NCBI GenBank assembly: GCA_030594675.1
Contig: JAUVES010000007.1
Span: 1-12,647, forward strand
From: Candidatus Nanohaloarchaea archaeon
GTDB lineage: Archaea; EX4484-52; GLR71
DNA length: 12,647 nt
Reading direction: 5' to 3'
Shown here piece by piece: positions 1 through 7,929 of this stretch. Position numbers and translations under genes: made by a program. The notes under the pieces were generated by a model that did no database searches, had not been told where the DNA came from, and worked only from the letters and a program-made list of their open reading frames with translations. The number at the start of each line of letters is the position of its first letter. Positions within the stretch are counted from its first letter, which is position 1.

Positions 1-475
1 TTGCCACCTGAGAACCTATAAGACCAAGGCCAATAATACCTAATGTCTTTCCGTTGAGCTCTGAGCCTATGAACTTTTTCCTGTCCCAGCCATTCTCTGC
101 CCGTATATATTTATCTGCCAAAGTTATGTTGCGGTATAAGGAGAGCATAAGGGCAAAAACGTGTTCTGCAACTGAAATATAATTCGCTTTGGGTGTATTC
201 TTTACTGTTATCTTCTTTTCTTTTGCATATGCTGTATCTATATTATCCAGGCCTACACCTGCACGGACTATAAGCTTCAGGTTTTTTGCAGAATCTATTA
301 CATCTTTTGTCATCTTTGTATATGTACGTATGATGATTGCATCATAATTGGGTATCTTGCTCTGTAATTCTTTGTCAGTCATTGTATATTTTATGGAAAA
401 ATCTATGCTTTTTTGTTCTTTCAGCAAAGATAATGCATCATTATCTACTTTTTCAGTAACAAGCACACGTATCAA
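1..475 (-). CDS. SerA-like D-2-hydroxyacid dehydrogenase (phosphoglycerate dehydrogenase family), N-terminal 158 residues
   Basis: This is a partial gene; its 3' part lies beyond the left edge. The family performs NAD(P)-dependent oxidoreduction of D-2-hydroxyacids. The closest resemblance is to 3-phosphoglycerate dehydrogenase, first step of serine synthesis. The visible protein has the N-terminal substrate-domain motif RAGVGLDNID (about residues 71-80), a hinge helix with ISVAEHVFALML (about 100-111), and the start of the Rossmann domain with LGIIGLGLIGS (about 146-156), which carries GxGxxG. I chose the TTG at 475-473 because the family normally starts with a short strand such as MKVLV and this start gives MIRVLV. 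A strong ribosome site, AGGTGATC, lies just upstream, whereas the first in-frame ATG would delete the first beta strand. The gene is divergent from the membrane protein at 539. Glyoxylate/hydroxypyruvate reductase is the alternative, because the catalytic half is not visible. Confidence 0.85.
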   Translation of the reverse strand, partial: MIRVLVTEKVDNDALSLLKEQKSIDFSIKYTMTDKELQSKIPNYDAIIIRTYTKMTKDVIDSAKNLKLIVRAGVGLDNIDTAYAKEKKITVKNTPKANYISVAEHVFALMLSLYRNITLADKYIRAENGWDRKKFIGSELNGKTLGIIGLGLIGSQVA

Positions 476-476
476 T

Positions 477-487
477 TGATCACCTTG
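477..487 (-). promoter_or_regulatory. Strong archaeal Shine-Dalgarno for the TTG start at 475
   Basis: Read on the minus strand the bases are CAAGGTGATCA, containing GGTGATC. This is complementary to the conserved 3' end of archaeal 16S rRNA. It sits only a few bases before the TTG codon, so it decides the start of the dehydrogenase. Confidence 0.6.
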
Positions 488-501
488 GCAAAATTGAATG
501 A

Positions 502-516
502 AAATCATTAAATATT
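502..516. promoter_or_regulatory. TATA element in the 63-bp divergent spacer, possibly serving both directions
   Basis: TTAAATATT at 508-516 (centre 512) is preceded by a purine-rich stretch. It lies 27 bases before the ATG at 539, the spacing expected for leaderless transcription of the plus-strand gene. Read on the minus strand the same bases are AATATTTAA. A start about 27 bases downstream (near 485) would leave a roughly 10-base leader holding the GGTGATC ribosome site of the dehydrogenase. Sharing is inference. Confidence 0.45.
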
Positions 517-538
517 CATACGAACAATATTAAGTTGT

Positions 539-1462
539 ATGTTGGAATACTTTATATTTATATTAATGATTATTATAGGAGTTGCAATAATTGTGTTCAG
601 CCTTGAGAAAAAGAAGAAAAGGTCTTCTGGGAGTTATGTTAACCTGTCTAAAAATGGTGCTGTGCGAGGACAAAGGAAAGTAAACTATGGACGGCGCGAT
701 ATGAACAATTATGCTGACTCTTCTACTGGATATGGGGAAAATGATAAATTTGACACGCTTTTCTCAAAAAAGAAGGAAGATAAGAAAGGTAGATACAGAA
801 GGATTATGGATAGACGCAAGAATGTTCGCCCTGGCGAAGTTGAGATACCTATGGGTGCCTGGGGTGCGAAGGGAAAAGGGCAGGAAAAAGGAATACCTGC
901 TGTGAAAGGTAAATACGGCCACCTGTTCAGCTCTGATTCTGCTGCATCTACAAGCAAGCTTGCAAAACTTAAGAAAAGGGCGATGGATGTCTATGAAGAT
1001 CAGCATAATGAAGTAAAGAGTGAAATTATTGAGAAGGAAGATAAACCGTCTATATTTTCAATGTTTGGCGGAGGGGACGAAAATAGACAGGAAGAGACTA
1101 CGCCTGCTACGCCTCCTGAAACTAACCCACCTATCGGGAATGGATTTGCCGGGGAAAGGAGAGAAGAAGAAAGACCTTATCCTTATCCACAGAGAGAAAC
1201 TGTACCAAGCTCTAATATTCCGAATAACAATAGATTTGGTGCACCACCTGAAACCCGAATAGCTGATACTAATCCAGTTGAGCCTAACAGAGAGGTTGCA
1301 GGTGTAGATAATCAGATGAATGCCTCTGTAAACAATCCTGCCAATAACAGGGAAGATGAAATCTCAAGAGATGAAGCATTCAACAGGATGCTTAATTTCG
1401 GCTCTAAAAAAGATGAAAAAGAAAAGAAAAAAGATAATGATGAATGGACTCCTATGTTTTGA
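539..1462 (+). CDS. Membrane-anchored, low-complexity hydrophilic protein of unknown function (307 aa)
   Basis: I do not recognise the family. Residues 4-21 form one very hydrophobic segment (FIFILMIIIGVAIIVF), followed at once by the basic stretch KKKKR. By the positive-inside rule this places the long remainder in the cytoplasm. The rest is mostly charged and probably disordered: Lys/Arg/Gly-rich to about residue 150, then a Pro/Asn/Glu-rich linker (about 185-270), then a Lys/Asp-rich end finishing in EWTPMF. Short hydrophobic islands (IFSMFGGG near 172, FNRMLNFGSKK near 282) could be docking motifs. There is no ribosome site before the ATG, but a TATA element lies 27 bases upstream, so the mRNA is probably leaderless. 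The next gene has its own promoter. A scaffold or adaptor at the inner membrane face is one possibility, but nothing in the sequence proves a role. Confidence 0.75.
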   Translation: MLEYFIFILMIIIGVAIIVFSLEKKKKRSSGSYVNLSKNGAVRGQRKVNYGRRDMNNYADSSTGYGENDKFDTLFSKKKEDKKGRYRRIMDRRKNVRPGEVEIPMGAWGAKGKGQEKGIPAVKGKYGHLFSSDSAASTSKLAKLKKRAMDVYEDQHNEVKSEIIEKEDKPSIFSMFGGGDENRQEETTPATPPETNPPIGNGFAGERREEERPYPYPQRETVPSSNIPNNNRFGAPPETRIADTNPVEPNREVAGVDNQMNASVNNPANNREDEISRDEAFNRMLNFGSKKDEKEKKKDNDEWTPMF

Positions 1463-1519
1463 TTTGTTCTTATTACCACCTCTGAATGCCTGAGATTGAG
1501 GTCTATAGTTCTAACCACA

Positions 1520-1543
1520 CAGTTAAAAGAAATCTATTTATAT
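1520..1543 (+). promoter_or_regulatory. BRE/TATA promoter of the giant surface-protein gene
   Basis: AGTTAAAAGAAATC followed by TATTTATATG gives an A-rich BRE-like stretch and a TATA box centred near 1539. Transcription would start near 1565, leaving a leader of about 27 bases before the ATG at 1592. The GGGGT at about 1579-1583 is a weak ribosome site. Confidence 0.5.
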
Positions 1544-1591
1544 GCTGGATAAACAGTTAGGTGTATATATATTTTATTGGGGTTAATTGCT

Positions 1592-4500
1592 ATGAAAAAT
1601 AATATCGTTTTAGTGTGCAGTACATTGCTGTTTGTATTTGTCTTTATGACAAGTTGTGCTTATGCGAACATATTATATGTAGGTTCTAATGACACTAGCT
1701 CTTATTTTATCAAAGAGGAAGGATATGATATTGATTTTGCAGACAATGTCAATAATAATATTTTTAATTATAGTTTAGTCATGGTTGTTTCATATGATGC
1801 AATCAATCATCCTGAATGGAAAACTTATTTAGAGAGTTATATTATGAGTGGTGGTAAAGTCTGGACTACTGGTGCTGTTCCTCCAAGGTTATGCCAGGCA
1901 ATGGATTCTGACTGCATAAAACATTGGTTTGGTGCTGATGGTTACAGTGGCCATACAGAAGATTATGTTCTTGTTTCAAATAATGATTTTCTTCCAAGTG
2001 TTGAGGTCGGTGATGTTCTCTGGCGTGAAGACAGCACACCCTGTCATTGCGGTGCAGCATATTATTTAAATTCACAGAATGAGGGTGTGATTAATTTTTT
2101 GATGACCAGCACCAGCTCATCTCTTGGTGATGTAGTTAAATCGCGCGGGTTTATATATGAAGGTGTTGGCTTATCAATATGGACCAGCGGCCTTGTTTCA
2201 TCATCTCATGAGTATTTTTCTGAAGATGAGACAATGGTCAGTAAAAATGTAGTTCGGGATCTTTTGGCTTATGCTGGGGAAAGTAAAGGATGTACTATCC
2301 TTTTTTCAAGCCAGACTGAAAATTTTACTACAACAGACGCTAATCATATGTACAAATCTGGTGTGGATCTGCATTTTGATACTGCAGATAAATATGATAT
2401 GATTTATGCTCCGTTTTCTCATACAAGCCAAGTTGGTGATTCTTATATTATTGAATGGCATGCTACATCCCACACAGACCCTAATACACAGCAGGAATTG
2501 TGGGGAGGGTTCAGCGGCAAGTTAGGTGATTTACATCACAGCACCAATAGATTAGAAAATTTTGTTGGTTTTGGATTTGTTAATGATTATGGTGCTCCCA
2601 GAAATCACTTTTTTATTCTTAAAAACAGTAGCTATATGTATTATAGATATGTTGATGCATACGGAAATCATACATACAGGTTAGATATCATAAGTGAATA
2701 TCTGTTCAATGTTACAATAAACTATGGACTTCCTACTGAATATACGGTATCTATAGATGGCAATTGTACAGGAATTAAGACTTCATATGTTGCTGTACAG
2801 AATCTTGACAGAAATTTCCATTTATCTTATCAAAATTATGTTGGCTATGCACATAGATTAGAATTGCAAAGCTGTGCAAACTGTGTTTCACAAACATATA
2901 AAGAGTGTTATAATGGTGATGTCTATTGGTATAATTCCTGTGGTGTTCGGGAAAATATGTTTGAAGACTGTGGTGGACTGGGATGCTCGGGTTGCGTGTG
3001 TGATGTTCAGGATCATTGCAGCAATGGAATTCAAGATGGTGATGAGGAAGGTGTTGATTGTGGGGGGAGTTGTCCTGATGTGTGTGCATCTGCTCTAATT
3101 TGTCCTAATAACATATGTGATGGTTTGATTTCATTTTGGCCTTTTGAAGGTAATGCAAATGATGTCTATGGAGATCATGATGGTTCAGTTGTAAACTGTA
3201 ATTTGATAGAAGATAGAAATGGTGATCTGGATAGTGCATATGAATTATTTAATGATAATTCTGGTGTTAGAATATACGACCATTCGGATTTTGAATTTTC
3301 AGATGGATTTACTTTTTCATTTTGGATGAAATTGGATTCGCTGAGACCAAATATGTACGACAGGATTATGTGGGCTGTAAATTCCGGACATTATGGTGGA
3401 TGGAATAGTCAAGTACGAGAAGATGATAAAATTGGATTTACTCTATTCTGGGACAATGGGGCAGTGTATTATGATGGTTGTGATATACTCAGTGATTCTG
3501 CTGTTGATACAGATGAATGGCATCATTATGTTTTCATGCGTCAGGAGAACGATAATGTTGTGATGTATATTGATGGGGTAAAACAACAAGATAATTGTAC
3601 GAGACAAGGGATAGTTAAAAATGATTATTATATTATGACATTAGGCACTCCAAACATACATGCAATTGATGGAAATGTAGATGATTTTGCAATCTGGAAT
3701 AGGGAATTGACATATGATGAGATCTTAAATTTATCTGACAAAAATAGTGTTGTATGCATAGACAACGATGAAGATGGTTATGAAGATATATCTTGTGGCG
3801 GTACTGATTTTGATGATTCTGACCCAACATGCTATCCAAATGCTCCAGAACAGTGTGACGGCAAAGACAATAACGGCGATGGTAATATTGATGAAAATAT
3901 CACTAAGGAATGTGGTTATGGTGTCTGTGTTGACAATCAAACATGTACAAATGGGGTGTGGAGTGTCTGCTCAAGTTTAGGAAATGATGTAGGTATATGT
4001 GCTATATGTGATGAAAACGGCAGTGTTGTGTATGATGAGACGCAAGATTACGATTGTAGCAACGATAGCTTACCTGAAATAGCAATGTGTTTCCATAACC
4101 CGGATGATAATCCATCAACATGGGACTATGCACCTGCTTTCTTAAGCGAATGTTTAGGAATTGGATTATGCACTATTGGAAACTATTCGTACACACATAT
4201 GTGCAGTATTGATACTTGTTCGGCAGAGTGTGAAACTGCTGCTGATTGCAATGATACAGAATGCGATACTCTGGATGGATGCTATAATGGTACATACCTC
4301 AATTATTCTGATGTATCTAACAATTGTACAGATGCATGTAATTGTACTGAAAATGTCTGCAATGTGTATTATGCTATAATTACTGATCTTGATAATGATA
4401 CATATGATACTGAATGCGATGGAGATTGTGATGATAGTGATAATAAGACATATCCTGGTGCATTTGAGTTGTGCGACAGAAAAGACAACGATTGCGATGG

Positions 4501-5314
4501 TGTCCTTCCAGCAAATGAAATAGATGATGATTTAGATGGTATGACAGAGTGTGAAGGAGACTGCAATGATGCAGATGCAACGATCTATTCCGATGCACCA
4601 GAACTATGCGATTATAAAGACAATAATTGTGATGGCAACATTGATGAAGCAATATGTGGACGGGAAACTGATGCTGATTGCGATGGAATCAACGATTGTA
4701 CTGATGATATGTGCCTAAATACGCCAGAAGAAGCAGACGTTAACGAACAAGGCTGTACTGCAAAACAACTAAAGCAAAAAGCAAGAAATAAGTATTTAGA
4801 TTTAGAAGATGAGCTATTAACATCAGGCTCTGAAATAGGCGAAGATGAATATTGGGATGTGCTTGATCAATATTTAACACCAGCAGTAAATGGTATTGTG
4901 AACCAAAATTATCTTTACATAGAGAGCAGTTCAAATACAATAGATGGCTATGTTGTATATGACAATCAAAACGCTGTTGTTGAAAAACTTGAAGGGTTTA
5001 AAGGAAAGAAAATTAATGATGAGCCAATAAAAGACATACCTGAAATCAGCAGTAAACTAGTTGAAATTCAAGATATATTAGTTGAGGACAGCAGGTTCTT
5101 AGGAGAAGTGTTATTAAGTGAACTTGATTGTGCTTCGTTAAATGGAGATGCAAAAGATGAGTGTTATTTAGGCTGGGACTATTATGATGAAGTAGATGAA
5201 AAGTCAAATAAAGCAGAAAGTATCGATTATTATAAGAAAGCATGGGAGCAAGGAGTTAAATCATTAGACAAACTAGATATATATGGACCTATTGCTTGTG
5301 AGTCTTGTAATTAA
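1592..5314 (+). CDS. Giant secreted mosaic protein: signal peptide, Rossmann-like domain, LamG/ConA-like domain, MopE-type and TSP3-like repeats
   Basis: This is a probable cell-surface or secreted protein of 1240 residues. A signal peptide covers residues 1-25, with cleavage likely after SCAYA. Residues about 26-233 alternate strands and helices like a class I glutamine-amidotransferase fold (LESYIMSGGKVWTTG). About 234-427 looks like a beta-sandwich. About 428-500 is Cys-rich and contains NGIQDGDEEGVDCGG. About 508-717 is a LamG/concanavalin-type domain (LISFWPFEGNANDVYGDHDG; EWHHYVFMRQENDNVVMYIDG). Acidic repeats of the MopE type (DNDEDGY, then AP-x-x-CDGKDNNGDGNIDE) occur near 721-770, 931-972 and 977-1020. 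A TSP3-like segment ending in NEQGC follows (about 1026-1056), then a helical C-terminus. About twenty N-glycosylation sequons are present. No C-terminal membrane anchor or sorting motif is seen. I start at ATG 1592, not the TTG 15 bases earlier. The ligand is unknown; calcium binding and carbohydrate or cell adhesion are inferences from the domain families. Confidence 0.85.
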   Translation: MKNNIVLVCSTLLFVFVFMTSCAYANILYVGSNDTSSYFIKEEGYDIDFADNVNNNIFNYSLVMVVSYDAINHPEWKTYLESYIMSGGKVWTTGAVPPRLCQAMDSDCIKHWFGADGYSGHTEDYVLVSNNDFLPSVEVGDVLWREDSTPCHCGAAYYLNSQNEGVINFLMTSTSSSLGDVVKSRGFIYEGVGLSIWTSGLVSSSHEYFSEDETMVSKNVVRDLLAYAGESKGCTILFSSQTENFTTTDANHMYKSGVDLHFDTADKYDMIYAPFSHTSQVGDSYIIEWHATSHTDPNTQQELWGGFSGKLGDLHHSTNRLENFVGFGFVNDYGAPRNHFFILKNSSYMYYRYVDAYGNHTYRLDIISEYLFNVTINYGLPTEYTVSIDGNCTGIKTSYVAVQNLDRNFHLSYQNYVGYAHRLELQSCANCVSQTYKECYNGDVYWYNSCGVRENMFEDCGGLGCSGCVCDVQDHCSNGIQDGDEEGVDCGGSCPDVCASALICPNNICDGLISFWPFEGNANDVYGDHDGSVVNCNLIEDRNGDLDSAYELFNDNSGVRIYDHSDFEFSDGFTFSFWMKLDSLRPNMYDRIMWAVNSGHYGGWNSQVREDDKIGFTLFWDNGAVYYDGCDILSDSAVDTDEWHHYVFMRQENDNVVMYIDGVKQQDNCTRQGIVKNDYYIMTLGTPNIHAIDGNVDDFAIWNRELTYDEILNLSDKNSVVCIDNDEDGYEDISCGGTDFDDSDPTCYPNAPEQCDGKDNNGDGNIDENITKECGYGVCVDNQTCTNGVWSVCSSLGNDVGICAICDENGSVVYDETQDYDCSNDSLPEIAMCFHNPDDNPSTWDYAPAFLSECLGIGLCTIGNYSYTHMCSIDTCSAECETAADCNDTECDTLDGCYNGTYLNYSDVSNNCTDACNCTENVCNVYYAIITDLDNDTYDTECDGDCDDSDNKTYPGAFELCDRKDNDCDGVLPANEIDDDLDGMTECEGDCNDADATIYSDAPELCDYKDNNCDGNIDEAICGRETDADCDGINDCTDDMCLNTPEEADVNEQGCTAKQLKQKARNKYLDLEDELLTSGSEIGEDEYWDVLDQYLTPAVNGIVNQNYLYIESSSNTIDGYVVYDNQNAVVEKLEGFKGKKINDEPIKDIPEISSKLVEIQDILVEDSRFLGEVLLSELDCASLNGDAKDECYLGWDYYDEVDEKSNKAESIDYYKKAWEQGVKSLDKLDIYGPIACESCN

Positions 5315-5397
5315 ATATGTAGGTGTTGAGTAAAATCAGGCATATGCTTTTAGCGAGACAGAAATCTATACCTGATTACGGCACACCCGATTGATGG

Positions 5398-5440
5398 TAT
5401 CTGAAACATCCAGATAAGTGCTGATTTTTTTATTTTTTAT
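5398..5440 (+). terminator. Hairpin followed by T-tract, probable terminator of the surface-protein transcript
   Basis: TATCTG (5398-5403) and CAGATA (5411-5416) form a perfect 6-bp stem with a 7-base loop. Eight bases later come two T runs (5425-5431 and 5433-5438). Archaeal termination depends mainly on the T-tract, which is clear here on the plus strand between two plus-strand units. Confidence 0.45.
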
Positions 5441-5472
5441 ATATAAAGTAGATAAAATATAGAACTAAAAAA

Positions 5473-5488
5473 GAAAAGAAATATAAAA
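5473..5488 (+). promoter_or_regulatory. Probable promoter of secF-secD
   Basis: The A-rich BRE-like GAAAAGAA is followed by the TATA box ATATAAAA (5481-5488). A start near 5511 would give a leader of about 20 bases, containing GAGTG six bases before the secF ATG. A second TATA-like run (TTTATATATAAAG, about 5436-5448) lies upstream and could also be used. Confidence 0.45.
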
Positions 5489-5530
5489 CTATCAATGAAA
5501 TTTTAGATACATTTCTACTGAGTGTTATAG

Positions 5531-6496
5531 ATGAATATGATTACTGATTACAAAAAGCTGTTGCTTATATCTTTAGTATTTACTCTTTTTTGTTTTTCTG
5601 TAATCGGTTATCATTATGCTACAACCGGTAGTGTTCTTGACAAAAGTATAGATTTCAGGGGAGGTACTGTAGCTTCTGTGGTTGTTACTGATACATCTGT
5701 TGATATCGGTGCCATAGAGATCATTGCTAAAGAGTATCTTGGAAGTGCTGTTGTAAGAAGCTCTTCAGACGATTCCGGGACAAGCATTGTGCTGGAATGT
5801 GAGAGTGTAATAAAACAGGAAGATGCCTGTACAATACTTGATGCCAGCGGTGTGTCTTATAATCCTGATGATATAAGCATACAGTCTGTCGGGGCATCTC
5901 TTGGTGCAGAGTTTATGAGAGAAGCAATGATTGCTATTATCTTTGCTTTCTTTTTAATGGGGCTTGTGATTTTCCTTACTTTCAAATCAGTTGTACCATC
6001 AATTGCAATCATATCTGCCGCAGCTGTAGATATACTTTTTGCAATGGCGCTTATGAATATCTTTGGAATAAGCCTTAGCCTTGGAACATTTGCTGCACTT
6101 CTTCTGCTTATAGGTTATTCTGTTGATACTGATATACTGCTCACTACGCGGCTTATCAAGAGAAAAAGCGAGGGAACACTTGATGAAAGGGTCATGTCTT
6201 CTATGAAGACTGGCGTCACTATGACAACTTCTGCTATTATTGCATTTACTGTGCTGTTTTTTGTCTCAACATCTGATATGCTTGACAGCATTGCGCTTGT
6301 TATCATATTCGGGCTTCTTGCTGACTATATAACTACATGGTTTCAGAATGTGGGTCTCCTTAGGTGGTATCTCAAAAAAGAAGAGAAGGACAGTGAAGAA
6401 GAGGAAGCTGAAGAAGAGAAAAAACCCAGATATGTGAGACGGCAGGCAAAAATAAAGAAGAAAAAAGGGTCTAAGAAAAAAGGTAAAAAGAAATGA
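5531..6496 (+). CDS. secF: Protein-export membrane protein SecF (archaeal type) with long charged C-terminal tail
   Basis: SecF is a subunit of the SecDF complex, an RND-superfamily accessory that aids protein movement through the SecYE channel on the outer face of the membrane. Seen here: membrane segment 1 (residues 10-29), the SecF signature DFRGG (41-45), a periplasm-like domain to about 125, GASLGAEFMREA leading into segment 2 (131-151), then four more segments (about 155-271). The conserved GYSVDTDILLT is at 195-205. The 321-residue length is slightly above the usual size because of a tail from about 281. That tail is first acidic (a Glu-rich run) and then strongly basic (KKKKGSKKKGKKK at the very end). 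ATG 5537 is an alternative start. The stop overlaps the secD start as ATGA, implying translational coupling. The order secF then secD is typical of archaea. Confidence 0.96.
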   Translation: MNMITDYKKLLLISLVFTLFCFSVIGYHYATTGSVLDKSIDFRGGTVASVVVTDTSVDIGAIEIIAKEYLGSAVVRSSSDDSGTSIVLECESVIKQEDACTILDASGVSYNPDDISIQSVGASLGAEFMREAMIAIIFAFFLMGLVIFLTFKSVVPSIAIISAAAVDILFAMALMNIFGISLSLGTFAALLLLIGYSVDTDILLTTRLIKRKSEGTLDERVMSSMKTGVTMTTSAIIAFTVLFFVSTSDMLDSIALVIIFGLLADYITTWFQNVGLLRWYLKKEEKDSEEEEAEEEKKPRYVRRQAKIKKKKGSKKKGKKK

Positions 6497-7929
6497 ATTA
6501 TGGAAAACTTATCAAAGATTGGAGGATATTGATGCTTATTGCAACGATATTAGTCTCTGTAATATTTATCGGTCCAGTATATACTATAGGTACTGACGGG
6601 ACTGCTATCATAACTACAAATATAAAAAGAGGACTTGACCTTGAAGGAGGGGTGCGGGCACTTATTGAACCTGAAGATGCTTCTCTTATTAAAAAAACAA
6701 TTACCACACTTAATGTACGTGTCAATTCTCTTGGATTGACTGAGACACGAATCACTTCTATAGGCTCCAAATATATACAGGTGGAGATGGCAGGTCTTAG
6801 TGAAGATGACATAAGAAATATTCTTGAACAACAGGGTAAGTTTGAAGCCAAGGTGCAAAGGCATGTTGAAATCAGAGATGGTTCAGGGGTTCTTGATTTT
6901 GGCAGCAATTATGATGTGTTGCTTGATAATAAGACAATATCTATTGATGGCCTGTTTCTTGATCTGAATGACACTATCAATCTTGAGGGTGTATCTTTTG
7001 AATATACAAATCTTACCGGCAAGACGGTTGAGCTTACTGCTCTTGCATATTCTGGTGAAGATATTGTAAAGGTATTCAATGATGCTCAACATACAAGGAT
7101 TGAGCCAGTTGAAAGCGGGTATCGGTTCAGTTTCCAGATAATGGTCAGTTCAGATGCAGCAACAAGGTTTGCAAAGATTACTGAGAAAATACCTATTGAT
7201 TTTGGCACTACTGGCGGGTATCTTACTGAAGATATTGATCTTTATCTTGATAATAATATGGTTGATTCACTTCGAATCGGTTCCGGGCTGAAAGGAAATG
7301 TTGAGAGCACTGTTACAATAAGCGGTTCAGGAGATGACCAGCAGGAAGCAATTGACAATATGCGAAACTTTCAGGCAATTATGGAATCCGGTGCTTTGCC
7401 TACCACGCTTGAAATTGTCAAGATTGACAGGATAAGCCCTACACTTGGTGCAGAGTTTATGAAGACTGCTATCTTTGCTATTATATTTGCAATCCTTGCA
7501 GTAAGTATTGTGATATTTTTTAGGTATAAAGATGTGAGGATTGTCATACCTATACTTCTTACATCATTAAGTGAAGTGCTCATAATCTTTGGTGTTGCTT
7601 CACTTATACACTGGACAATAGATCTTGCTGCAATTGCAGGCATCATTGCTGCAGTGGGTACTGGTGTTGATGACCAGATAATAATCACTGATGAGAGCAG
7701 CAGGAAAGAAAAAATGATTACAAGCCTTAAGGCAAAACTTAAGAATGCATTCTTTATCATATTTACTGCTGCATTTACAACTATTGCGGCTATGACACCT
7801 CTTCTTTTCATCGGTGCCGGTGCACTTAAAGGGTTTGCTCTTACTACAATAATCGGTGTATCTATCGGTGTTTTGATAACAAGACCTGCTTTTGGCAGGA
7901 TAATCAAAGAGATAAAAGAAGGGGTCTAG
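6493..7929 (+). CDS. secD: Protein-export membrane protein SecD (archaeal type)
   Basis: SecD is the partner of SecF in the SecDF complex. The 478-residue protein has a first membrane segment (11-30), the SecD signature GLDLEGG (47-53), a large extracytoplasmic region including the P1 head, and SPTLGAEFMKTAIFAIIFA (315-333) leading into the five-helix bundle. GTGVDDQIIITDE (389-401), equivalent to the conserved fourth-helix motif, is present. The final helices lie near 417-438 and 446-464. It overlaps secF by four bases (ATGA). Archaeal SecDF lacks a SecA partner, so its energy coupling is presumably by ion flow through the bundle (family knowledge, not visible here). The TAG stop shares the bases CTAG with the stop of the convergent membrane-protein gene, leaving no room for a separate terminator. 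Confidence 0.96.
   Translation: MNYGKLIKDWRILMLIATILVSVIFIGPVYTIGTDGTAIITTNIKRGLDLEGGVRALIEPEDASLIKKTITTLNVRVNSLGLTETRITSIGSKYIQVEMAGLSEDDIRNILEQQGKFEAKVQRHVEIRDGSGVLDFGSNYDVLLDNKTISIDGLFLDLNDTINLEGVSFEYTNLTGKTVELTALAYSGEDIVKVFNDAQHTRIEPVESGYRFSFQIMVSSDAATRFAKITEKIPIDFGTTGGYLTEDIDLYLDNNMVDSLRIGSGLKGNVESTVTISGSGDDQQEAIDNMRNFQAIMESGALPTTLEIVKIDRISPTLGAEFMKTAIFAIIFAILAVSIVIFFRYKDVRIVIPILLTSLSEVLIIFGVASLIHWTIDLAAIAGIIAAVGTGVDDQIIITDESSRKEKMITSLKAKLKNAFFIIFTAAFTTIAAMTPLLFIGAGALKGFALTTIIGVSIGVLITRPAFGRIIKEIKEGV

Larger units (their letters stand above)
5315..5530 (+). other. 216-bp spacer with nested inverted repeats: candidate structured RNA or 3' UTR
   Basis: There is no credible gene here. GGTGT at 5322-5326 pairs with ACACC at 5383-5387. 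Inside it AATCAGG at 5334-5340 pairs with CCTGATT at 5371-5377, giving two collinear stems around a 7x5 internal loop. A separate hairpin and T-tract follow. A TATA-like GATATATATGG lies at 5276-5286, at the end of the preceding gene, so an independent short transcript is conceivable. The structure could equally be the 3' UTR of the surface-protein mRNA. It does not match C/D or H/ACA box geometry. Confidence 0.25.

Noticed and set aside
1477..1501. ACCTC/GAGGT inverted repeat after the 307-residue gene
   Set aside because: The stem is only five base pairs with a 15-base loop and no T-tract, so it is not convincing as a terminator.
1577..1591. TTG start adding five residues (MGLIA) to the giant protein
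   Set aside because: The ATG at 1592 gives a typical signal peptide beginning MKNNI, and nothing favours the TTG.
1655..1666. Possible lipobox MTSC in the signal peptide
   Set aside because: The residues before the Cys are not the usual Leu-Ala/Ser-Gly/Ala set, and SCAYA followed by Asn is a better signal peptidase I site.
5322..5390. H/ACA-like guide RNA
   Set aside because: The stems and internal loop are suggestive, but no ACA box lies at the required place after the lower stem.
5390..5424. C/D-box-like TGATGG and CTGA sequences
   Set aside because: The spacing between boxes is too short for guide sequences, and there is no matching second box pair or terminal stem.
7371..7907. Long open frame on the minus strand opposite secD
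   Set aside because: It is antisense to conserved SecD membrane helices, and its hydrophobic content is a by-product of the complementary codons.
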